Shown: positions 43,001 to 53,468 of the stretch, one piece after another
How positions within the stretch are numbered: position 1 is the stretch's first letter
How the letters are laid out: every line of letters starts with the position of its first letter
From: Halisarca cf. caerulea
Lineage: Eukaryota; Porifera; Demospongiae; Chondrillida; Halisarcidae
DNA length: 64,000 nucleotides
Direction: 5' to 3'
NCBI GenBank assembly: GCA_963170055.1
Contig: CAUJGJ010000313.1
Span: 2,437,701-2,501,700 of the forward strand
Notes under the pieces: model-generated
What the model saw: only the letters and a program-made list of their open reading frames with translations
Databases searched by the model: none
Told to the model about the DNA's origin: nothing
Position numbers and translations under genes: made by a program

Positions 43001-46000
43001 TTTAAATACTTTGCAAATGTTAAATTTGTTTCGTTTGAAGATTACTACAAGTAGTTTAAAAGAATTTAGAAACTTTGGAAATATTATTCTTTTGAAACTT
43101 TTAAATTTCTAACGTTAACATTTCCAAATGATTTTTAAATACTTTGCAAATGTTAAATTTGTTTCGTCTGAAGATTACTACAAGTAGTTTAAAAGAATTT
43201 AGAAACTTTGGAAATATTATTCTTTTGAAACTTTTAAATTTCTAACGTTAACATTTCCAAATGATTTTTAAATACTTTGCAAATGTTAAATTTAAAGAAA
43301 GCAATGATTACAAAGTGTACATTTGAAGAACTTAGAAACTTTGGAAATATTATTCTTTTGAAACTTTTAAATTTCTAACGTTAACATTTCCAAATGATTT
43401 TTAAATACTTTGCAAATGTTAAATTTAAAGAAAGTAAAGATTGCAAAGTGTAGATTTAAAGAATTTAGAAACTTTGGAAATATTATTCTTTTGAAACTTT
43501 TAAATTTCTAACGTTAACATTTCCAAATGATTTTTAAATACTTTGCAAATGTTAAATTTGTTTCGTGTGAAGATTACTACAAGTAGTTTAAAAGAATTTA
43601 GAAACTTTGGAAATATTATTCTTTTGAAACTTTTAAATTTCTAACGTTAACATTTCCAAATGATTTTTAAATACTTTGCAAATGTTAAATTTAAAGAAAG
43701 TAAAGATTACAAAGTGTAGATTTAAAGAATTTAGAAACTTTGGAAATATTATTCTTTTGAAACTTTTAAATTTCTAACGTTAACATTTCCAAATGATTTT
43801 TAAATACTTTGCAAATGTTATATTTAAAGAAAGTAAAGATTACAAAGTGTAGATTTAAAGAATTTAGAAACTTTGGAAATATTATTCTTTTGAAACTTTT
43901 AAATTTCTAACGTTAACATTTCCAAATGATTTTTAAATACTTTGCAAATGTTATATTTAAAGAAAGCAAAGATTACAAAGTGTAGATTTAAAGAATTTAG
44001 AAACTTTGGAAATATTATTCTTTTGAAACTTTTAAATTTCTAACGTTAACATTTCCAAATGATTTTTAAATACTTTGCAAATGTTAAATTTGTTTCGTTT
44101 GAAGATTACTACAAGTAGTTTAAAAGAATTTAGAAACTTTGGAAATATTATTCTTTTGAAACTTTTAAATTTCTAACGTTAACATTTCCAAATGATTTTT
44201 AAATACTTTGCAAATGTTAAATTTGTTTCGTCTGCAGATTACTACAAGTAGTTTAAAAGAATTTAGAAACTTTGGAAATATTATTCTTTTGAAACTTTTA
44301 AATTTCTAACGTTAACATTTCCAAATGATTTTTAAATACTTTGCAAATGTTATATTTAAAGAAAGTAAAGATTACAAAGTGTAGATTTAAAGAATTTAGA
44401 AACTTTGGAAATATTATTCTTTTGAAACTTTTAAATTTCTAACGTTAACATTTCCAAATGATTTTTAAATACTTTGCAAATGTTATATTTAAAGAAAGCA
44501 AAGATTACAAAGTGTAGATTTAAAGAATTTAGAAACTTTGGAAATATTATTCTTTTGAAACTTTTAAATTTCTAACGTTAACATTTCCAAATGATTTTTA
44601 AATACTTTGCAAATGTTATATTTAAAGAAAGCAAAGATTACAAAGTGTAGATTTAAAGAATTTAGAAACTTTGGAAATATTATTCTTTTGAAACTTTTAA
44701 ATTTCTAACGTTAACATTTCCAAATGATTTTTAAATACTTTGCAAATGTTAAATTTGTTTCGTTTGAAGATTACTACAAGTAGTTTAAAAGAATTTAGAA
44801 ACTTTGGAAATATTATTCTTTTGAAACTTTTAAATTTCTAACGTTAACATTTCCAAATGATTTTTAAATACTTTGCAAATGTTAAATTTGTTTCGTTTGA
44901 AGATTACTACAAGTAGTTTAAAAGAATTTAGAAACTTTGGAAATATTATTCTTTTGAAACTTTTAAATTTCTAACGTTAACATTTCCAAATGATTTTTAA
45001 ATACTTTGCAAATGTTAAATTTGTTTCGTCTGCAGATTACTACAAGTAGTTTAAAAGAATTTAGAAACTTTGGAAATATTATTCTTTTGAAACTTTTAAA
45101 TTTCTAACGTTAACATTTCCAAATGATTTTTAAATACTTTGCAAATGTTATATTTAAAGAAAGTAAAGATTACAAAGTGTAGATTTAAAGAATTTAGAAA
45201 CTTTGGAAATATTATTCTTTTGAAACTTTTAAATTTCTAACGTTAACATTTCCAAATGATTTTTAAATACTTTGCAAATGTTATATTTAAAGAAAGCAAA
45301 GATTACAAAGTGTAGATTTAAAGAATTTAGAAACTTTGGAAATATTATTCTTTTGAAACTTTTAAATTTCTAACGTTAACATTTCCAAATGATTTTTAAA
45401 TACTTTGCAAATGTTAAATTTGTTTCGTTTGAAGATTACTACAAGTAGTTTAAAAGAATTTAGAAACTTTGGAAATATTATTCTTTTGAAACTTTTAAAT
45501 TTCTAACGTTAACATTTCCAAATGATTTTTAAATACTTTGCAAATGTTAAATTTAAAGAAAGCAAAGGTTACAAAGTGTAGATTTAAAGAATTTAGAAAC
45601 TTTGGAAATATTATTCTTTTGAAACTTTTAAATTTCTAACGTTAACATTTCCAAATGATTTTTAAATACTTTGCAAATGTTAAATTTAAAGAAAGTAAAG
45701 ATTACAAAGTGTAGATTTAAAGAATTTAGAAACTTTGGAAATATTATTCTTTTGAAACTTTTAAATTTCTAACGTTAACATTTCCAAATGATTTTTAAAT
45801 ACTTTGCAAATGTTATATTTAAAGAAAGCAAAGATTACAAAGTGTAGATTTAAAGAATTTAGAAACTTTGGAAATATTATTCTTTTGAAACTTTTAAATT
45901 TCTAACATTAACATTTCCAAATGATTTTTAAATACTTTGCAAATGTTAAATTTGTTTCGTCTGAAGATTACTACAAGTAGTTTAAAAGAATTTAGAAACT

Positions 46001-46964
46001 TTGGAAATATTATTCTTTTGAAACTTTTAAATTTCTAACGTTAACATTTCCAAATGATTTTTAAATACTTTGCAAATGTTAAATTTAAAGAAAGCAAAGA
46101 TTACAAAGTGTAGATTTAAAGAATTTAGAAACTTTGGAAATATTATTCTTTTGAAACTTTTAAATTTCTAACGTTAACATTTCCAAATGATTTTTAAATA
46201 CTTTGCAAATGTTAAATTTAAAGAAAGTAAAGATTACAAAGTGTAGATTTAAAGAATTTAGAAACTTTGGAAATTTTATTCTTTTGAAACTTTTAAATTT
46301 CTAACGTTAACATTTCCAAATGATTTTTAAATACTTTGCAAATGTTAAATTTAAAGAAAGCAAAGATTACAAAGTGTAGATTTAAAGAATTTAGAAACTT
46401 TGGAAATATTATTCTTTTGAAACTTTTAAATTTCTAACGTTAACATTTCCAAATGATTTTTAAATACTTTGCAAATGTTAAATTTGTTTCGTTTGAAGAT
46501 TACTACAAGTAGTTTAAAAGAATTTAGAAACTTTGGAAATAATACTCTTTTGAAACTTTTAAATTTCTAACGTTAACATTTCCAAATGATTTTTAAATAC
46601 TTTGCAAATGTTAAATTTAAAGAAAGCAAAGATTACAAAGTGTAGATTTAAAGAATTTAGAAACTTTGGAAATATTATTCTTTTGAAACTTTTAAATTTC
46701 TAACGTTAACATTTCCAAATGATTTTTAAATACTTTGCAAATGTTAAATTTGTTTCGTCTTGAGATTACTACAAGTAGTTTAAAAGAATTTAGAAACTTT
46801 GGAAATATTATTCTTTTGAAACTTTTAAATTTCTAACGTTAACATTTCCAAATGATTTTTAAATACTCTGCAAATGTTAAATTTTTTTCTTCGGAAGATT
46901 ACTACAAGTAGTTTAAAAGAATTTAGAAACTTTGGAAATATTATTCTTTTGAAACTTTTAAATT

Positions 46965-47400
46965 AGTACATATTTTCTGCAAATTACACATTTGCAAAGT
47001 ATTTAAAAATCCTTTCAGAATGGTAACGTTAGAAAATTTCAATGTTTCAAAATATTAAAATTGCCAAAGTTCTAGTTTCTTTTAAACTACACTCAGTGAT
47101 ATAAAGAATAGAATTACGAAGTTTACAATTATCTTATAAACAACACTCAGAAATATTTATTTTCTACAAATTACACATTTGCAAAGTATTCAAAAATCTT
47201 TTCAAAATGTTAACCTCAGAATCTTTGAATGTTTTAAAAGGATAAAATTACCAAAGTTTCTATTTTTTTAACTAAACTCAGTAATATTTATTTGCTATGA
47301 ATTATATATTTTCAAAGTATTTAAAAATCTTCTTAGAATGTTAACGTTAGAAAATGTAAATATTTCACCAAATTTACAAGTATCTTATATACTATACCTG
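46965..47400 (-). repeat. Degenerate satellite copies in inverted orientation at the array edge
   Basis: At 46964 the plus-strand array stops inside a monomer. The following sequence matches the reverse complement of the monomer: TTTGCAAAGTATTTAAAAAT at 46991, then GTAACGTTAGAAA and CCAAAGTT in the expected order. Related copies start near 47178 and 47309, so spacings are 187 and 131 bp. Divergence is far higher than in the main array, which suggests these are older copies that escaped homogenisation. Confidence 0.75.
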
Positions 47401-47615
47401 CAATCAGGCATTTATGTGAATTGTAGAAAATAAAAATGCCATATTTACTATATACGGTGTTTGCAATTTTTGCATTTTTGTGCTAATACTCACAGATTTA
47501 AAGTAATTGACACTACAAATGTTATTTCTGAAAAAGAAATTATTTATGCACTTAGCAATCAAACAATTATGTGAATAAAAGAAAAAAATGAATTGTATTC
47601 TCATTTGATAAGAAG
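47401..47615 (+). repeat. 146-bp-type degenerate tandem repeat, left part
   Basis: This is the start of an AT-rich repeat family marked by GTGAATTGTAGAAAAT at about 47416 and a diverged GTGAATA copy near 47571. The palindromic element beginning at 47618 splits it from its continuation at 48348. Minus-strand open frames here are fortuitous. Confidence 0.6.
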
Positions 47616-47617
47616 TA

Positions 47618-48345
47618 CGCATGTGGGACATGTATATGTTATTTTGGAGGTGTGAAAATTTTGGTGGTTTCTATAGCTTCATTTCTTGACTTGTGGAAGT
47701 TTGAGAGCATCAAATGATGGCTAAATACATAGGTAGGCATGTAAACGTTTCGAGTATTAGCCTTTTAAAAGGCTTGCTTTAATTGCAGTGGAGTTTGAAA
47801 GGCTTTCCTAACCCCTACTAAAAAGCAAATTCTTCAGGCACTACCTGGTGAAACGCTTCCAAGACTATTCATTCACATAAATGGCTATAGCAAAACATTT
47901 ATAAACTTTTCCATGCGGGTGCCAACGTCATTCCTCTCTGAAGCCGAGATTATCAAAATTGGCCATCAAAGGGCAAAATTCTAGCTCTTATAACTCGGTA
48001 CAGGAACAACGCTTCTCTTGCACCCACATGGAAAATTTGCAAACTACAAATAACTCAATGCTGGCACCAATGAACTGTCTCTAGCTTGTTTCCTCACGTA
48101 GCGTCCAGCAGAAAACTAAAATTCCGAAGAATATCCAGTTTGGCCACTTGCCAGCATGTGAAAGAGCAACAGTGACGACAGAAAACATCATTTAGTGTGG
48201 ATTTGGTTTCGTATATGCCCGAATATCCGCCCGAATCACAAGATAAAAGCGTGACAAACAACTTATAGGCACCAAAAGATAACATTTCACCCCTATGTAA
48301 ACTGAGGAGCACTATCATAACAAATCTGGACATGTCCCACATGCG
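47618..48345. mobile_element. Full-length palindromic (foldback/MITE-like) element, 728 bp
   Basis: The ends are perfect 16-bp inverted repeats, CGCATGTGGGACATGT at 47618-47633 and its complement at 48330-48345, flanked by TA at 47616-47617 and 48346-48347. A TA duplication is typical of Tc1/mariner-type insertion. Imperfect complementarity continues inward: CTTTTCCATGCGGGTGC near 47910 is mirrored as the complement of ATTTTCCATGTGGGTGC near 48025, so the arms converge near the element centre at about 47980. There is no transposase, so it would need to be mobilised in trans. It is inserted inside the 146-bp repeat family. Superfamily assignment is an inference from the TA duplication only. 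Confidence 0.75.
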
Positions 48346-48347
48346 TA

Positions 48348-49243
48348 TTTCCTATATTACCAAATTTGTAATATTCACAAATATAAAGTTAAGTTACAAA
48401 CGCTATTTGCTGAAAAGGAATTTCAAATACATTCCAATCCAATGATCAAGTGAATTGTAGAAAATAAAAATACTATGCTTATTTTATGTTGTTTGCAATT
48501 TAAGCAATTTCGTGCTATTCACAAATTTAAAGTATTGTTACAAATGTTATTGCTCAAAAAGGAGTTTAAAATACTTTGCAATCATACATTTATGTGAATT
48601 GTAGAAAACTACAATACTATGGTTAACTATTTCATAAGATATATTGCCAATTTTTCCAATGTTGTTTTGTACACAAATTTAAAGCAATGTAAAAAATGCA
48701 ACATTCACTATATAAGATGGTTGCAATTTTAGCAATTTTGTGATATTCACATAATATTTACAGTAATGTTACAAACGTTATGTAGAAAATAAGAATACTA
48801 TGTTTGTTTAATAATATATATTTACAATTTTTCCTATGTGTTTTGCATACAAATTTAAAGTAATGCTACAAACGTTATTGCTACGAAAAGAATTTTAAAT
48901 ACTTTTCAATCAGACATACATGTGAATTGTAGAAAATACAAGTACCATATTTACTATATAAGATGTTTGCAATTTTAGCAATTTTGTGATATTCACATAC
49001 TTAAAGAAATGTTACAAACCTTATTGCTGAAAAAAAAAAATTAAATACATTACAATCATTCATTCATGTGAATGGTAGAAAACAAAAATACCATATTTAT
49101 TTTACAAGATGTTTGCATTTGAGTAGCTTTGTGCTATTCACAAATTAAAAGTAATGTTACAAACGTCACTGCTGAAAAGAAGAATTTTGAATACTTTGCG
49201 ATCAGACATTCATGTGAATTGTATAAAATAATAATACCCAGCT
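48348..49243 (+). repeat. 146-bp degenerate tandem repeat family
   Basis: GTGAATTGTAG or close variants occur near 48450, 48594, 48922, 49068 and 49214. Most spacings are 144-146 bp; one interval spans a damaged unit near 48780. Each unit also has TTACAAACGTTATTGCTGAA followed by TTTTAAATACTTTGCAATCA. The AACGTTA and AAATACTTTGCAA blocks sit 25 bp apart, against 26 bp in the 133-bp satellite, which suggests distant common origin. No coding sequence is evident. Confidence 0.7.
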
Positions 49244-49247
49244 TATT

Positions 49248-49368
<121 letters not shown>

Positions 49369-49664
49369 AATACATAATATGTATATATAAAATTCAAACC
49401 TACATTCACATTAAAAAAATTAACATAGAATAAATAAAACACATTAATAATTTATTAACTAATAAAAATCGTCAGCATCACTCTCACTGGGGCCATCTCT
49501 CATAGACCCAAGTACAGCTGCAGCATTGCGTTTCTGCACTGATTCACTGGTTGAGTCGTGAGAAAGCCAACAAATCCCCTCTCACTACATGAGTGCATCT
49601 TCCAACTTCACAGACAAAGGCCATCGTGTCCTCCCCAAAGACACCGGTTGACTGGTTTACATAT
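49369..49664. other. Unassigned sequence with a possible minus-strand 3' coding remnant
   Basis: There is no clear gene. On the minus strand an open stretch from about 49587 to a TAG at 49459-49461 encodes a tail ending in the acidic residues SESDADDFY, which looks more protein-like than its surroundings. It has no start, and a stop lies directly upstream in frame. It could be the last exon or a decayed end of a transposon gene. I do not recognise the family. Confidence 0.25.
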
Positions 49665-50510
49665 TTATATATCAGTGGTTGCATGAACAGCATCCTATGC
49701 TGGGGCCTTACATGTAGTGTAGGGTCCCCATATCTTTACAGGTTCAATACATAGCATGCTAAACTGGAGCCTTTTTAGTGCATGTGGGGTACCCATATCT
49801 TCACGGGTTCAATGCATAGCATGTTAAACTGGAGCCTTTTTAGTGCATGTGGGGTACCCATATCTTCACGGGTTCCAAACATAGCATGCTATATGCTTGA
49901 GCCTTATAGTGTAGGGTCCCCATATCTACATGGGTTCCAAGCACAGCATGCTATGCTGGAGCCTTATAGTGTGGGGTCCCCAGATCTACACGGTTCCATG
50001 TATAACATGCTAAGCCGGACCTTTATCGTGTAGGGTCCCCATATCTACATGGGTTATTATACAGAACATGTTAAGCTGGAGCCTTATAGTGTGGGGTCCC
50101 TATATCAACACGGTTCAATGCATAACATGTTAAGCTGGAGCCTTTTATAGTGTGTGGTCCCCATATCTACACAGGTTCAATGCATAACATGTTAAGCTGG
50201 AGCCTTATAGTGTGGAGTCCCCATATCTACATGGGTCCCATGCACATCATGCTATGCGGGAACCCTATATAGTGTGGGTTCCCATATGGGTATCACGCAC
50301 AACCTGTTAAGCTGGAGCACTATAGTGTGGGGTCCCCATATCTACACAGGTTCCATGCACATCATGCTTTGCAGGGACCCTATATAGTGTGGGTCCCCAT
50401 ATGGATATCATGCACAAAAAGTTACGCTGGAGCGCTATAGTGTGGGGTCCCCATATATCTACACGGGTTCCATGCACATGCAGCATGCTATGTCGGGGCC
50501 CTACATAGTT
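49665..50510 (-). repeat. Block of about 60-bp GC-rich tandem repeats
   Basis: At least a dozen degenerate units, each with a GGGTCCCCATATCTAC-like core and a CATGCTATGCTGGAGCC-like core. GGGTCCCC-type landmarks lie at about 49722, 49787, 49852, 49914, 49974, 50033, 50094, 50155, 50214, 50277, 50330, 50391 and 50444. Spacing is 59-65 bp early and alternates about 61 and 53 bp at the end. The strand is given relative to the same family at 61.3-62.9 kb, which lies in the opposite orientation. GGGGTCCCC and AGCATGCT are both self-complementary. Open frames are incidental. Confidence 0.9.
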
Positions 50511-50639
50511 CAGTCCATTTCGAAAAGTAATCAGTGTAAGTTACGATGTACTTATTGCCACATGGCATTAACTTTCTGAAGTTTTAAAGTGGACCAATAA
50601 TATTCATTCATTTTTAGTTCCATGGTATACAGTGGCGGA

Positions 50640-51058
50640 TTCAGAGGGGGATCCAATGGTGCAAAGGAACCCCCCCCCTTGCCAAGAATGTAAAAATAAT
50701 TACAATGAGCTACCAAACTGTGTTGTTCAGTTAAATTCAATAGTACCTACAACAAATACAAGACCTACAGTTGTGCACTTTTCTAGGATACCTACCTTTT
50801 AGAATATTACTATAAATTACTCACAAAATTCCCCAATTTGAACAAACAGAAGAGACTTCAAGGTATTTTTAGGCTGAGTTATCTTATTAGTCAGCCGCGA
50901 CAGCTCAAGGGGGATACCCTGCCATCATCCATAATGGATTCATTTGAAATCATTAAAGAATACTATTATGAATAAATTTGATATCGCAGTAGCCTTTCCG
51001 ATCGCGATCACTGAAAAAGTTAGGAACCACCCTTTCAGAAATTCTAGATCTGCCACTG
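50640..51058. mobile_element. Short non-autonomous hAT-like element, 419 bp
   Basis: The left end CAGTGGCGGATTCAGAG is matched at the right end by the complement of CAGTGGCAGATCTAGAA. A further inner match is GGAACC at both ends. GTATA lies directly outside both ends (50635-50639 and 51059-51063), a 5-bp target duplication. CAGTGGCGGAT-type ends are common among hAT elements, though many hATs make 8-bp duplications. No transposase is present. Open frames reading through the ends on both strands are artefacts of this element. Confidence 0.65.
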
Positions 51059-51063
51059 GTATA

Positions 51064-51486
51064 TCATCCCACATCATGACACAGGAACTCATTTGTCTGG
51101 GGGATGGTATTTCCGAAATATCAAGTTTGATCCTACAAAATACATTATGTCTCATTTTCCAGTGTTTGTTCTACTCTTTGTTTTGTCTATTGTGGACAGA
51201 ATATTTCGGAAATATTTGGTCCTGTTTTATTCCCTTCCCACTCTTACATGCTCAACCCCTCATTGAAATCTGCTCCTATCTAGTGAACACTATAGGGTAT
51301 ACACAGAAACATTATGATCGTCTTGAACTTGTTTGTCCTTAATTAAATTATTGAAAGATCTTAATTAGAGGCATTGGTGGATACTATATGCATGCAGTGC
51401 ATGTGCAGCAGTTGGGTATAGTGCCAGCCACCAAATACTACATACTGTAAGCCACCATATCATGGAGTACGGTAGTACTCCATATT
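51064..51486. other. No recognisable gene; contains a perfect short palindrome
   Basis: No domain or open frame worth calling. At 51462-51483 ATGGAGTAC and GTACTCCAT form a 9-bp perfect inverted repeat around GGTA, four bases upstream of the left 16-bp direct repeat. Nothing else was identified. Confidence 0.5.
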
Positions 51487-51502
51487 ATGTAGGATTGACA
51501 CC
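51487..51502. repeat. Left copy of 16-bp direct repeat
   Basis: ATGTAGGATTGACACC, identical to 53469-53484. The flanking sequences outside the 16 bp do not match, as expected for a target-site duplication around a 1966-bp insertion. The length suits a non-LTR retrotransposon, but the tail structure is not the expected one for a minus-strand insertion. Confidence 0.6.
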
Positions 51503-52107
51503 AAAAAAAATGGCCGCCATACATTAGCGCAACTTTTGTTTTGTTTCTTGTTTTGAACTTTGAAAACTAATGATACAGTACAGTTAGAAGCATCTAAAAG
51601 TGATATCGATGCTTTTTGACACACTAGGCATAAGATAAAGTAGTAAAAACCCTACGTAGGCAGGTTTCTTTGAAGAACTTTGAAATTTTAGACGAAAATG
51701 TATGGCTACGCAACACCAGTACCATTTTAAGATTCTTCTTATTCTTCCGTCGTTTTTTCGAACTGAGCTACAGGTCGCCATGAAGGGTCCAGAGGTCTCA
51801 TCTTTCGCCAGTGAGTTCCGCGAAGTGTCTTTTGTAGGTTTGAAGCCACACCTACACTGCTGAAGTAAGAAAAAAAATAATAGGCAAATCCCATACATAT
51901 TCGCTGGATAAGCCATTATCGGATCAGCCAAATGGCTACGCGAGACTAGATGTACGCGTACGTATGCAAGGTCTGTACTTCGATGATTTTTCTTATTTTT
52001 CATCGACAATAATAAATAACCATAATACCAGCAAGTACAATAGCACTACATACTGTTAGTGGTAGAGTAAGTACATCACTGGACAGACAAGATAAAATAT
52101 TTTTGAG
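51503..52107. other. Downstream part of the direct-repeat-bounded segment; small doubtful open frame
   Basis: This lies downstream of the minus-strand retroelement remnant and may be its 3' untranslated region or older sequence. A plus-strand open frame at 51702-51863 would encode 53 residues from ATG to TGA. A minus-strand open frame overlaps it at 51584-52009. Neither has a recognisable domain, and both cannot be real. I see no reliable gene. Confidence 0.3.
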
Positions 52108-52108
52108 T

Positions 52109-53222
52109 TAGCATTGGGTTGGGACCTGCCCCTCAGAGCAGGCGAGGTCGATGCTGTCTCCATTGAAGGTGGCAGGGCAGTGGATGGCTGATCTTGACCC
52201 CCTAAGGCACATGATGGCGGATATCAATAAAGAGAAACTGAATTTGCATCTCATCCAATGCAGTGTCTGGCTGTAGGGCTTGTCATACTTCTCCGCAATA
52301 CGTGATGCAATCCTTTTGTACACTACTGTGGTCGTGGCTCCCATGCCTCCAGTCATGGTGAAGACTAGTGGTGAAAAAGACCCATGCTCAATCTCTCTTA
52401 CACATTTTTCATAATGCCTGCGTTTATCCTGTTCTTGGCGACGGTAGCATTGGGTCAATGAGGTCTTTTGGTGGCTTTGCACAAATGGGTTGAATACCCT
52501 CACATCAAAAAATGTGCATTGCCAGTCCTTTCCCCAAAGTCCCTGTGCCATAACATTTAACCTAGCCCCATCCTCTGTTGGCTGTTCTGTATCTCATCTG
52601 CTCGAACTCCTGTGACGGGTTGCCGGCTGGGTTAAGTGCCAACATTGTGGCATACTTCACTAAGGAAGTCTGCAGTAATGTCCCAAATTTCATTATGCCA
52701 GATTGATGAAAATCCTCCTCAAGAGCAGCTCATAGCATGATCGACTGTAAATTTGTTGCCGCAGACACAGTGTGTTAGAAGGAGCTGAAGATGCCAGCCA
52801 TATCTCAGACAGAGGGCATTTCTGAATGCTCCCTTGTGAAGGCAGAATCCATGCTCTTCTATGGGTAAGGTGGAAAGCCAACTTGAGAAACCTTTTTCTT
52901 GGGTTGCTGCCATGGCTCTCTGCAGGTTGTCGGGTAGCCTATCCATGAGTTCCTCTGCTGCCGTTCAATTTTGTTCTCTGTGCAGAGTGTAGACGTTATT
53001 TTTGACTTCGATCTGCTCGGCTTTGACTGAGTTTGGGTTAGCATGGGATTGTTGCTTGATGAGGATGACAAGGAGAGCAGTTATCTCTTTTGACACTTTG
53101 TATTGTGCTGTTGTATGGCTGGATGGATTGGCAATAGCAAGCCCTCCTAGATGTACAGGCAGTGCCATGAGGTCTCTGTCCATGTCATTGAAGGGATTCT
53201 GTCCTGTTAGGGATGGTATCCT
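52109..53222 (-). pseudogene. Decayed C-terminal part of a non-LTR retrotransposon protein (post-RT region and endonuclease-like end)
   Basis: Reading right to left on the minus strand, broken frames give an ordered set of motifs of one retroelement family. They are a PSLTGQNPF-RDLMALPVHLGGLAI segment (about 53215-53110), FSSWLSTLPIEEHGFCLHKG (about 52890-52830), a CVCGNKFTVDHAMSC zinc-knuckle-like C-x-C-x7-H-x4-C motif (about 52775-52730), WHNEIWDITADFLSEVC, then ARLNV and, 13 residues further on, FFDVRVFNPF in the last frame (52551-52108). The latter pair resembles the PD-(D/E)XK restriction-like endonuclease of such elements. Here the first acidic position is Asn, so the nuclease is probably dead. 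Stops after the HREQN and MSCS segments and frame changes between segments show decay. The last frame ends at a TAG at 52108. A relative lies at 59860-60380. Confidence 0.75.
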
Positions 53223-53468
53223 CTAGCGGTTGGAAGAGACTTTGATGATCGCTGATTTCAGCACTCTTTTTGTTCGAACATTTGTTTATAGATGGGTTAC
53301 ATTGATATTAGTCAGGTAACTGCATAGATTCTAGTTTCCTTATCTTACAAGATTTAATCGTGTTCCTTCTCAACTGCAGTGGAAACCTGTTCGAGCAAGC
53401 GTTTCACTAATAAAAGGAAAAAACGCACAAACAAGGTTTCATAAAAACCATTTTAAAATGTTAAAAGG
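53223..53468. other. Upstream part of the direct-repeat-bounded segment
   Basis: No protein similarity is recognisable upstream of the retroelement remnant. It is probably either the next, fully decayed part of the element or sequence between the 5'-truncated element and its duplication. The last 50 bp before the right direct repeat are A-rich. Confidence 0.3.

Larger units (their letters stand above)
1..46964 (+). repeat. 133-bp satellite array, about 353 monomers
   Basis: Head-to-tail tandem array. Successive monomers start at 1, 134, 267, 400, 533 and 664, giving a period of 133 bp with occasional 131-bp copies. Each monomer carries the landmarks TAACGTTAACATTTCC, GATTTTTAAATACTTTGC and GAATTTAGAAACTTTGG. 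Copies differ by only a few scattered substitutions outside a 35-bp variable box around the monomer junction. The box has form A (AAAGAAAGCAAAG then ATTACAAAGTGTAG), form B (GTTTCGTCTGAAG then ATTACTACAAGTAG) or the rarer 131-bp form C (AAAGAAAGCAATG then ATTAAAGTGTAAA). Every frame has stops, so it is non-coding. The array probably continues beyond the left edge and ends mid-monomer at 46964. A centromeric or heterochromatic role is possible but not shown by the sequence. Confidence 0.98.

Noticed and set aside
1..46964. CRISPR-like array of regular repeats
   Set aside because: The period is a continuous 133-bp monomer with no unique spacers; the variable box has a few recurrent forms, not unique sequences, and the context is eukaryotic.
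50944..51342. 132-codon plus-strand open frame
   Set aside because: Its first third reads through the right end of the hAT-like element (NHPFRNSRSATG is the translated terminal repeat) and the rest has no recognised domain.
51462..51483. Helitron 3' hairpin
   Set aside because: The 9-bp palindrome lacks the following CTRR end and no matching 5' TC end was seen.
51584..52009. 141-codon minus-strand open frame
   Set aside because: No domain, low-complexity aromatic stretches, and it overlaps another frame of equal plausibility; I describe the interval but do not call a gene.
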